From Mesorhizobium sp. M9A.F.Ca.ET.002.03.1.2 (GTDB taxonomy: Bacteria > Pseudomonadota > Alphaproteobacteria > Rhizobiales > Rhizobiaceae), in assembly GCF_003952365.1 (NCBI RefSeq), contig NZ_CP034443.1, forward strand, positions 2,225,001-2,289,000: DNA of 64,000 bases, read 5' to 3'. The position numbers were made by a program, and so were the translations under genes. Positions 48,258 to 56,185 of this stretch are shown here, piece after piece (position 1 is the first letter of the stretch; each line of letters begins with the position of its first letter). A model generated the notes under the pieces. That model saw only the letters and a list, made by a program, of their open reading frames with translations. It was not told the DNA's origin and ran no database searches.

Positions 48258-49118
48258 TTGACCGCCAGGGATGCCCGCCTTCACGCCTTCCGTTCCGATC
48301 TCGCCGATGCCAGGCTGAAAGGCGAGGTGACCGCCGACCGCTTCGTGGCCGGCCGGCCCGCGCGGATTTCAGCCTCCGTGGCCGATATGCGCAAGGCACC
48401 GCGCCCGGATGCCGGCGTCAACACGCAAGCCCTGTTCGGCGACGACGTCCTCGTCTTCGAGCACGTCGAGGGCTGGGCCTGGATCCAGGCCGAACGCGAC
48501 GGCTATGTCGGCTATGTCGCCGACACCGCGCTGGGCGGGCGGGACCATGCGCCCACCCATGTCGTCTCAGTGCCGCGCACCTTCCTCTATCCGGGACCGG
48601 ATTTGCGGTTTCCGCTGAGCGGACAGTTGTCGATGGGATCGGCGGTGACGGTGACCGGCGCGGCCGAAACGCGCGGCACGCATTATGCGCTGCTGTCGTC
48701 CGGCGAGGCGATCATATCGGGCCATTTGCGGTCTGTCGCCGAGGCTGCCCCTGACTATGTCACGGTCGCGGAGACGTTCCTCGGCACACCCTATCTATGG
48801 GGCGGCACGTCCGGTTTCGGCATCGACTGTTCCGGCCTTGTGCAATTGTCGATGCGCATGGCCGGCAAGAATGTATTGCGCGATTCCGACATGCAGGCGG
48901 CGACCATCGGTGAGCCGCTCGATCCGGGGCCGGATTTTGCCGGGTTGCGGCGCGGCGACCTAGTGTTCTGGAAGGGCCATGTCGCTGTAATGACCGACGC
49001 CAAGACGATGATCCACGCCAGCGGCCACACCATGATGGTCTCGCGAGAGGGACTCAACGAGGCCGTCGCCCGCATCGGCTATCTCTATGGCGGGCCGACC
49101 GGGTTTCGGCGGCCGTAG
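48258..49118 (+). CDS. NlpC/P60-family cell-wall hydrolase with SH3 domains
   Basis: 286 residues. An N-terminal SH3-like region (~35-130) is followed by the NlpC/P60 cysteine peptidase: Cys in GIDCSGLVQLS, His in GHVAVMTD and the third polar residue in HASGH. It should cut peptide stems in peptidoglycan. The start is a TTG at 48258 (MTARDARLHAF), which fits relatives; earlier in-frame codons overlap the MarR-like gene. No signal peptide is evident. Confidence 0.83.
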   Translation: MTARDARLHAFRSDLADARLKGEVTADRFVAGRPARISASVADMRKAPRPDAGVNTQALFGDDVLVFEHVEGWAWIQAERDGYVGYVADTALGGRDHAPTHVVSVPRTFLYPGPDLRFPLSGQLSMGSAVTVTGAAETRGTHYALLSSGEAIISGHLRSVAEAAPDYVTVAETFLGTPYLWGGTSGFGIDCSGLVQLSMRMAGKNVLRDSDMQAATIGEPLDPGPDFAGLRRGDLVFWKGHVAVMTDAKTMIHASGHTMMVSREGLNEAVARIGYLYGGPTGFRRP

Positions 49119-49217
49119 TGCGAGAGCGGTTCCTTCTCAAGGGAGAAAGAGGGCCCTCGATCACCTTTTGTTCCGATTCTTCTTGGCGATTGCGCGCCGT
49201 CGCGCTACCTCTGGCGC

Positions 49218-51764
49218 GTGACAGAGCAGCCGCGCCTCGCCGAACAGAATGCCGCCGTGCACTTGCCCGAGCCATTCGTCAAATGGTTCGCGGAAAAAGG
49301 CTGGTCGCCGCGCGCCCATCAGATCGAATTGCTGGCAAGGGCTGAGGCCGGGCAGTCGGTGTTGCTGATCGCGCCGACTGGTGCCGGCAAGACGCTGGCT
49401 GGTTTCTTGCCCTCGTTGACCGAGCTGGCCGGTCGGCCAAGGAGAAGGCCGGGGCAGGCGCGTCGCGGCATCCACACGCTCTACATCTCGCCGCTGAAGG
49501 CGCTGGCCGTCGACATCGAGCGCAATCTCGGCAAGCCGGTGGAAGAGATCGGCCTGCCTGTCACCATCGAGACGCGCACCGGCGACACGCCCGCGCATAA
49601 ACGCCAGCGGCAAAAGCTGGTGCCGCCCGACATTCTCCTGACCACGCCCGAGCAACTGGCGCTCCTCATTGCCGCGCCCGATGCCAGGCGTTTCTTCGAG
49701 GATCTGCGCTATGTCGTGCTCGATGAATTGCATTCGCTGGTGACATCGAAGCGCGGGCATCTTCTGGCGCTCGGCCTGGCGCGGCTGCGCGGTTTCGTGC
49801 CCGGCCTGCAGACGATCGGGCTTTCCGCCACCGTGGCAGAACCCGACGAGTTGCGCCGCTGGCTGGTTGGCCAGAATCCACCCAAAAACTCGACAGGCCC
49901 CGCGATGGCCGGGCTGATCACTGTCGCCGGCGGCGCCAAACCCGACATCTCCATACTCGATTCGGAACAGCACGTGCCGTGGTCCGGGCATTCGGCCCGC
50001 TACGCCATTCCTGAGATCTACGAGGCGATCAAGCGCCATCGCACAACGCTCCTGTTCGTCAACACACGCAGCCAGGCAGAGCTGCTGTTCCAGGAACTAT
50101 GGCGGGCAAACGAGGACTCGCTGCCGATCGCTCTGCATCACGGCTCGCTCGATGTCGGCCAGCGCCGGCGGGTCGAAAAGGCGATGGGCGAGAATGCACT
50201 GCGCGCCATCGTCGCCACCTCGACGCTCGATCTCGGCATCGACTGGGGCGACGTCGACCTGGTCGTGCATGTCGGCGCGCCGAAGGGCGCGAGCCGGCTG
50301 GCGCAACGTATCGGCCGCGCCAACCACCGCATGGACGAGCCGTCGAAGGCGATCCTGATCCCGGCCAACCGCTTCGAAGTGCTGGAATGCCGGGCGGCGC
50401 TCGACGCCAATTATCTCGGCGCCCAGGACACGCCGCCGCTGATCGCCGGCGCGCTCGACGTGCTGTCGCAGCATGTGCTGGGCAGCGCTTGCGCGGCACC
50501 TTTCGACGCCGACCTTTTGTTCGAGGAAGTGCGCGGTGCCGCGCCCTATGCCGGGCTGGAGCGCGAGACTTTCGACCGTGTCGTCGATTTCGTCGCCACC
50601 GGAGGCTATGCGCTCAAGAGTTACGAGCGCTATGCCCGCATCCGAAAGACAAGCGACGGGTTGTGGCGCGTCTCGCATCCGCGCATCGCCCAGCAGTATC
50701 GGCTGAATGTCGGCACGATCGTCGAGATGCCGGAGCTGAACGTGCGCTATGTCAGGCAAGGGCGTGGTCTTGCCGGGCGCGGCGGGCCGGTGCTCGGCAA
50801 GATCGAGGAGTATTTCGCCGAGACACTGCGCCACGGTGACAGCTTTTTATTTGCCGGCAAAGTTCTTCGTTTCGAGGGCATCCGCGAGAACGAATGCGTC
50901 GTCTCCAACGGCGCCGGCGCCAACATCATCGTGCCGTCCTATGCCGGCGGCAAATTCCCGCTGTCGACCTATCTCGCCGACCAGGTGCGCGGCATGCTGG
51001 CCGATTCCAATCGCTGGCAGGCGCTGCCCGAACAGGTGGCCGACTGGCTGAGGTTGCAGAAGGAAAAATCGGTGCTGCCGAAGCGCGGCGACCTGCTGGT
51101 CGAGACCTTTCCACGCGGCAACCGGCACTACATGGTCGCCTATCCGTTCGAGGGAAGGCTGGCGCACCAGACACTCGGCATGCTTTTGACGCGGCGGCTG
51201 GAGCGGGCGGGTGCGCGGCCGCTCGGCTTTGTCGCCACCGACTATTCGCTGGCCGTCTGGGCGCTGGACGACATGGCATCGCTGTTCAAGGTCGAGAAGC
51301 CTTCGCTGGCTGCCTTGTTCGACGAAGACATGCTGGGCGACGATCTCGAAGCCTGGCTGAACGACAGCTGGATGCTGAAGCGCACCTTCCGCACCTGCGC
51401 GGTGATCGCCGGACTGATCGAGAAGCGGTTCCCAGGGCAGGAGAAGAGCGGGCGGCAAGTGACGGTCTCGGCCGACCTGATCTACGACGTGCTGCGCAGT
51501 CACGAGCCTGACCATATCCTGCTGCAGGCGACGCGGACGGATGCCGCGGCCGGACTGCTCGATGTCAGCAGACTTGCCGAGATGCTCTCGCGTGTCCGCG
51601 GTCGAATCGTGCATAAGCACCTTGAGCAGATTTCGCCGCTCGCCGTGCCGATCATGCTGGAGATCGGCAAGGAATCGGTGAACGGCGGCGCCAACGAGAC
51701 GCTGCTGATGGAGGCGGCTGATCTGGTCGAGGAGGCCATGGGTCCGGGAATGAGCTTGGTTTGA
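49218..51764 (+). CDS. Lhr-type (ligase-associated) DEXH-box DNA helicase
   Basis: 848 residues: helicase core with Walker A APTGAGKT (52-59), Walker B DELH in VVLDELHSLV, and motif VI (QRIGRANHRMDEPS), then a long Lhr-specific C-terminal region. In many proteobacteria this branch goes with a DNA ligase, an exonuclease and PdeM as a DNA damage response set. Here only PdeM is next to it, one base away (GTG start; pdeM ATG at 51766). Confidence 0.9.
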   Translation: MTEQPRLAEQNAAVHLPEPFVKWFAEKGWSPRAHQIELLARAEAGQSVLLIAPTGAGKTLAGFLPSLTELAGRPRRRPGQARRGIHTLYISPLKALAVDIERNLGKPVEEIGLPVTIETRTGDTPAHKRQRQKLVPPDILLTTPEQLALLIAAPDARRFFEDLRYVVLDELHSLVTSKRGHLLALGLARLRGFVPGLQTIGLSATVAEPDELRRWLVGQNPPKNSTGPAMAGLITVAGGAKPDISILDSEQHVPWSGHSARYAIPEIYEAIKRHRTTLLFVNTRSQAELLFQELWRANEDSLPIALHHGSLDVGQRRRVEKAMGENALRAIVATSTLDLGIDWGDVDLVVHVGAPKGASRLAQRIGRANHRMDEPSKAILIPANRFEVLECRAALDANYLGAQDTPPLIAGALDVLSQHVLGSACAAPFDADLLFEEVRGAAPYAGLERETFDRVVDFVATGGYALKSYERYARIRKTSDGLWRVSHPRIAQQYRLNVGTIVEMPELNVRYVRQGRGLAGRGGPVLGKIEEYFAETLRHGDSFLFAGKVLRFEGIRENECVVSNGAGANIIVPSYAGGKFPLSTYLADQVRGMLADSNRWQALPEQVADWLRLQKEKSVLPKRGDLLVETFPRGNRHYMVAYPFEGRLAHQTLGMLLTRRLERAGARPLGFVATDYSLAVWALDDMASLFKVEKPSLAALFDEDMLGDDLEAWLNDSWMLKRTFRTCAVIAGLIEKRFPGQEKSGRQVTVSADLIYDVLRSHEPDHILLQATRTDAAAGLLDVSRLAEMLSRVRGRIVHKHLEQISPLAVPIMLEIGKESVNGGANETLLMEAADLVEEAMGPGMSLV

Positions 51765-51765
51765 T

Positions 51766-52479
51766 ATGAATTTCGCGGCGAGGGCATCGACATTCGCGCA
51801 AGCCGACCGGGTCGGCATCGCCGATGAGCGCGCGGTATGCGATCCGCGTGGCGTGCTCTACTTCCCCGAGCTGAGATTGCTGGCGGTGTCGGACCTGCAT
51901 CTGGAAAAGGGCTCGTCCCTGGCACGGCGCGGCGCGCTGATTCCACCTTACGACACCGGCGCGACATTGCTGCGGCTGCAGGCGGTGATTGCCGATTATC
52001 AGCCGGCGATCGTCATCAGCCTTGGTGACTCGTTTCACGATGGCGGCGGCGCCGAGCGCATGCATTCAAGCTTTCGCGAACGGCTAGAAGGGCTGATGGC
52101 CGGCCGCGACTGGTTCTGGGTCGCCGGCAATCACGATCCGGACGCGCCAGCCGACCTGCCTGGCGAGACGGTGCGCGAACTGGCCGTCGGCTCCTTGGTC
52201 TTCCGGCATCAGCCTTCGGCGGTGAGGGTGGAGGGCGAGATATCAGGCCATCTGCACCCTTGCGCCCGCATCGTGCAGCGCGGCCGCTCGGTCAGGCGAC
52301 GCTGCTTTGCCGGAGACGGCGGCCGCATGATCATGCCGGCCTTCGGTGCCTATACCGGCTCGCTCAATGTGCTCGACCGCGCCTACGCCGGGCTGTTTCG
52401 CCTGGAAACGCTGATGGCCTACATGCTGGGCGCTGAGCGCATTTTTGCGATTTCCCACACGATGCTCAGGCCCGGCTGA
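51766..52479 (+). CDS. pdeM: ligase-associated PdeM-like metallophosphoesterase
   Basis: 237 residues with a calcineurin-type metal site: SDLHLEKGS, GDSFHDGGG, GNHDPD and GHLHP. It is a DNA endonuclease-like member of the Lhr-linked repair set. It starts one base after the helicase stop, so the two are translated together. Confidence 0.88.
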   Translation: MNFAARASTFAQADRVGIADERAVCDPRGVLYFPELRLLAVSDLHLEKGSSLARRGALIPPYDTGATLLRLQAVIADYQPAIVISLGDSFHDGGGAERMHSSFRERLEGLMAGRDWFWVAGNHDPDAPADLPGETVRELAVGSLVFRHQPSAVRVEGEISGHLHPCARIVQRGRSVRRRCFAGDGGRMIMPAFGAYTGSLNVLDRAYAGLFRLETLMAYMLGAERIFAISHTMLRPG

Positions 52480-52530
52480 CCCAATACAGGGGAGATAGGC
52501 TACAAGTACCCCAGCGCTTTCAACCGGATC

Positions 52531-53502
52531 CTACGGCAGCAGGATTGTCGCGCCGGTCGTCTGCCTCGCCTCGATCCGACGGTGCGCTTCGGCCGCCTCG
52601 GCGAGTGGCAAGCGGGCATGGACGGGAATCTTCACCGCGCCGCTCGAAACGACATGGAAAAGCTCCTCGCTCATTGCCAGAACGTCCTCGCGCCTTGCGA
52701 GATGCGCGAACAGCAATTGCCATGTGGCGAAGAGCGAGCCCTTCTTCATCAGGAGCATGATGTCGAACGGCTCGATCGGTCCCGATGCCGTGCCGAAGCT
52801 GACGAAAGTGCCGAAGGGCCGCAGGCAGTCGAGCGAGGCCGGGAAGGTCGCCTTGCCGACACCGTCATAAACGACGTGGCAGCCCTCGCCGTTCGTGATT
52901 TCCCTGACGCGCCCAGCAAAATCCTGCCAGCGGTACTCAATGACGTGGTCGCAGCCGTTCTCGAGGGCGAGCTCGGCCTTACCGGGTGAACCGACCGTGC
53001 CGATGACGGTCGCGCCGAGGTGCTTTGCCCATTGCGTCAGGAAAAGGCCGACACCGCCCGCCGCGGCGTGCACGAGGATGGTGTGCCCGGCCTCGACGCG
53101 AAAGGTGCGGCGCAGGAGATATTGTGCCGTCAGCCCCTTCAGCATCATGGCTGCGCCAGTCTCGAAATCGATGGCGTCGGGCAGGTGCATGAGGAAGTGG
53201 GCCGGCACGATGCGCTCCTCGGCATAGGCGCCGAGCGTCTCGACATAGGCCACGCGGTCGCCAGGGGCGAAGTCGGCGACGCCTTCGCCGACCGACACGA
53301 CCTCGCCCGCGCCCTCGTTGCCGGGCGTGAACGGCAGGCTGGGCGGCACATATTCGCCGCTGCGGAAGTAGACATCGACGAAGTTGAGGCCGATCGCCCT
53401 GTTGCGGACGCGGACCTCGCCGGGTCCTGGTTGGCCGATGTCGACGTCCTCATAGGCGAGCACATCTGGCCCGCCATGGCGGTGAACACGGATTGCTTTC
53501 AT
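52531..53502 (-). CDS. NADPH:quinone oxidoreductase (zeta-crystallin type)
   Basis: 323-residue MDR-family reductase with no zinc-binding cysteines (GHTILVHAAAGGVGLFLTQWAKHLGA is the NADPH loop). Likely reduces quinones. ATG 53502 (AACCC ATGAAAGC); an earlier in-frame codon at 53586 is rejected. It is divergent from the broken LysR gene, which looks like its former regulator. Confidence 0.9.
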   Translation of the reverse strand: MKAIRVHRHGGPDVLAYEDVDIGQPGPGEVRVRNRAIGLNFVDVYFRSGEYVPPSLPFTPGNEGAGEVVSVGEGVADFAPGDRVAYVETLGAYAEERIVPAHFLMHLPDAIDFETGAAMMLKGLTAQYLLRRTFRVEAGHTILVHAAAGGVGLFLTQWAKHLGATVIGTVGSPGKAELALENGCDHVIEYRWQDFAGRVREITNGEGCHVVYDGVGKATFPASLDCLRPFGTFVSFGTASGPIEPFDIMLLMKKGSLFATWQLLFAHLARREDVLAMSEELFHVVSSGAVKIPVHARLPLAEAAEAHRRIEARQTTGATILLP

Positions 53503-53601
53503 GGGTTCGTTTCTCTCGTTGCGCTGCTCTCGTGTCTGGGAGATAGCGTGTGGCGAGATATGATTGTAGACTGATATCGGTGACATCAGAGTTCAGAGAA
53601 T

Positions 53602-54472
53602 ATGATATCTGAGCAAATCAGCCTCGACCTTCTTCGCACCTATGTGGCGGTCTGCCGGCAAGGCAGCTTGAGCAGGGTCGCCGCGCAGACCGGCCGAACC
53701 CAATCGGCGTTGAGCATGCAGATGCGCCGGCTCGAGGGCCTGCTGAAGCGGCACTTGTTTCAGCGCACTGGCCGCGGCGTTGTGCCAACCGCCGAAGGAG
53801 AACTTTTTCTGGGTTACGCGACCCGTATCCTCGCCCTGAGCGATGAAGCTGTAGCGTGTCTGCGCCAGACTGAAATCAGCGGCGGCGTGCGCATCGGTTC
53901 TCGCCGAGGAGGTCGCCACTGCGGCGCTCCCGGCAGCGCTCGGGCGGCTTCATCGTGCCTATCCCGACATCAGCCTCGACGTGGTGGTCGAGCACAGTGT
54001 CTCTCTGGGACGGCTTTGGAGTGAAGACGGGCTGGATATTATGATCGCCCCGACTTCCGTCGTGGTAGCCGATGCCTTGATTACGTGGAACGTCAACCTG
54101 CAGTGGGTGTGTGACCTGGACTATGTCCCGGATCAGGAACGGCCTCTTGATCTCGTCGCCTTCGCCGCACCCTGCCTTTGGCGTCGGCGCATGATAGCTG
54201 CGCTGGTCGCCGCGGGCCGGGAGCACAGGGTCGCCTTGTCGAGCCACAGCGTCACCGCCTTGCAGGCAGCGATAGAGAACGGGCTGGGCATCGGACTGCT
54301 TCCGCCCGAATCCGTTCGCACGGGTTCAATGCGGGTGCTGAAGACATCGGCCGGCGTACCCGAGCCGCTCACAGTCCAATACGGTCTCTACGCTCACGAC
54401 CGGCGGACCCCCGTTGTCGATGCCGCGATCGACGTACTGCTGAAGGACATACCGGCGACACCCGGACCATGA
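53602..54472 (+). pseudogene. LysR-family regulator, frameshifted
   Basis: The first ~99 codons encode a complete LysR helix-turn-helix (LDLLRTYVAVCRQGSLSRVA; LSMQMRRLEGLLKRHLFQ) ending in GGVRIG. A single extra base (T at 53899) then moves the frame: +1 reading continues LAEEVATAALPAALGRLHRAY and on through the substrate-binding domain to DIPATPGP at 54472. Removing that base restores a gene of about 290 codons. In the current state the product stops at 54022-54024 with a scrambled tail, so the effector domain is lost. It is divergent from the quinone oxidoreductase. Confidence 0.85.
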
Positions 54473-54500
54473 GCGGCGTGACGGCTCAAAACGGGACGCG

Positions 54501-55436
54501 CTACCTGCCGTAGTAGAGCGTGACAGTGTGCTTCGCTTCGGCGAAGAACAGCCAGCGTTCGACCAGCATGCCGGCGAACTGGATGATTGCGGCGAGTGCC
54601 GATAGCACCGCCGCATACGGCCATGGCAAGGCGAACGCGGCGGCAAGCAGCACAACAGGCAAGGCAAAGGCCAGAACCTGCGCGATCCGGCGGAGCCTCG
54701 CGCTGTGCTTGCGTGCGATGCGAAAGCCCATCTCCTTGAGCAGGTAGTTTTCCTCGGTGTGCGGCCATTCCAGCGATCGCACCGTACCGTGGGCCAAACC
54801 CGTCGCGGTGTTGGCGGTTGTCGGGATTTCCAGCCGGTCATTGTATCGCCAGCTTGCCAGTTTCCAGCTCCAGCCGAGCAGGATCAGCAGCACGGAGACC
54901 GCCAGAAGGGTGTTCGAGCCGATGGCAAAACCCTGCAGCAGCGCATTCAAAAGCACGCTGCCGGTCATCGCCGAAAAGATCAGATAGCCGGGCAGAGTGA
55001 AGCGGCTGTGCCACTGGGCGATCGGCTTCAGCGAGGCGTAGATCATGCCGGTGGTGCAAACGGTGACGACCGCGCCGATGGCAGACAGCAGCCCGGCGAT
55101 GGCCATCCAGCCGTCCGTGCGGCCGAGGAACACCCAGCCGATGGCGAACAGCCCTGCCGGCGCGAAAGTGGCGACCGCCGCAACGCCTTCGCGTGACAAC
55201 CATGAGCTGCGCCATTGCGAGAAGGCGCGCCAGGCGCGTTCTGGCCGGCCGAGATGGCCGGCCGACGACAGCAGGCCGGCCGAGATCAGGCCGAGCGCCA
55301 GCCCCATGCCGACAAGGCCGAGCCAGAAATCGGGCGGGACGAACCCCTGTCCGGCGAGCACGCCAAGCAGCGCGAGCAAGCCGTAACCGGCGCCCGTGGC
55401 GGTGGTGAAAAAGATGACGGAGAAGGCTGGATGCAT
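54501..55436 (-). CDS. soeC: SoeC-like membrane anchor subunit of a molybdoenzyme
   Basis: 311 residues with about eight hydrophobic segments (VIFFTTATGAGYGLLALLGVL at the N-terminus), the DmsC/NrfD-like quinone-reacting anchor. In SoeABC it hands electrons to the quinone pool. It is 14 bases after soeB. DmsC of a DMSO reductase is the closest alternative, but the rest of the island points to sulfite. Confidence 0.75.
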   Translation of the reverse strand: MHPAFSVIFFTTATGAGYGLLALLGVLAGQGFVPPDFWLGLVGMGLALGLISAGLLSSAGHLGRPERAWRAFSQWRSSWLSREGVAAVATFAPAGLFAIGWVFLGRTDGWMAIAGLLSAIGAVVTVCTTGMIYASLKPIAQWHSRFTLPGYLIFSAMTGSVLLNALLQGFAIGSNTLLAVSVLLILLGWSWKLASWRYNDRLEIPTTANTATGLAHGTVRSLEWPHTEENYLLKEMGFRIARKHSARLRRIAQVLAFALPVVLLAAAFALPWPYAAVLSALAAIIQFAGMLVERWLFFAEAKHTVTLYYGR

Positions 55437-55450
55437 GAGGCTGGTTGCAG

Positions 55451-56185
55451 TCAGTGCGAAAGCATGCGGTCGACCCAGCCGAGGAAGCCGCCTTCGGCCC
55501 GCACCGGCCCGAGCGCTGGCGCCGGCACCGATGCGGCGCGCTGTGTCTGGGCGCGCGGCGGCAGGTATTTGTTCGTCGGACGATAGCCGAGTTCCGGCAT
55601 CAGGTCGACACCGCCACGCTCGTCCACCAGTTGCGACACTGCCGACGAGGGATCGCCAAGGTCGCCAAAATGCCGGGCGCTGGTCGGGCAGGCGGCAACG
55701 CAGGCCGGCACGCGGTCTTCTTCCGCCAGATTTTCGTTGTAGATGCGGTCGACGCAGAGCGTGCATTTCTTCATCACGCCGACATCGGTATCGAATTCGC
55801 GCGCGCCATAGGGGCACGCCCAACTGCACAGTTTGCAGCCGATGCACTTGTCCTCGTCGACCAGCACGATGCCGTCCGAGGCCCGTTTGTAGGAGGCCCC
55901 GGTCGGGCAGACGATGACACAGGCCGGCGTCTCGCAATGCAGGCAGGAGCGCGGGAAGTTGACCGTGCGCCCACCCATCTCGGTCGTGTGCTCATAGCTG
56001 TGCACGCGATTGAACCAGACCCCGTCGACATTGCCGCCATAGGGATCGATGTCGGTCAGCGGCGCCATGTGGCCGCCGGTGTTCCATTCCTTGCAGGCGG
56101 TGACGCAGGCCTGGCAGCCGACACAGGTGTCGAGGTCGATGACCAGGCCGAGCTTCCTGTCGGTATGGGTGGGAAGGCAGGTCAT
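55451..56185 (-). CDS. soeB: SoeB-like iron-sulfur subunit
   Basis: 244 residues with four 4Fe-4S cysteine motifs (CVGCQACVTACKEWN, CLHCETPACVIVC, CIGCKLCSWACPYG, CTLC), as in DmsB/SoeB. It carries electrons from the molybdopterin subunit to the membrane anchor. Its ATG overlaps the soeA stop by four bases. Confidence 0.82.
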   Translation of the reverse strand: MTCLPTHTDRKLGLVIDLDTCVGCQACVTACKEWNTGGHMAPLTDIDPYGGNVDGVWFNRVHSYEHTTEMGGRTVNFPRSCLHCETPACVIVCPTGASYKRASDGIVLVDEDKCIGCKLCSWACPYGAREFDTDVGVMKKCTLCVDRIYNENLAEEDRVPACVAACPTSARHFGDLGDPSSAVSQLVDERGGVDLMPELGYRPTNKYLPPRAQTQRAASVPAPALGPVRAEGGFLGWVDRMLSH

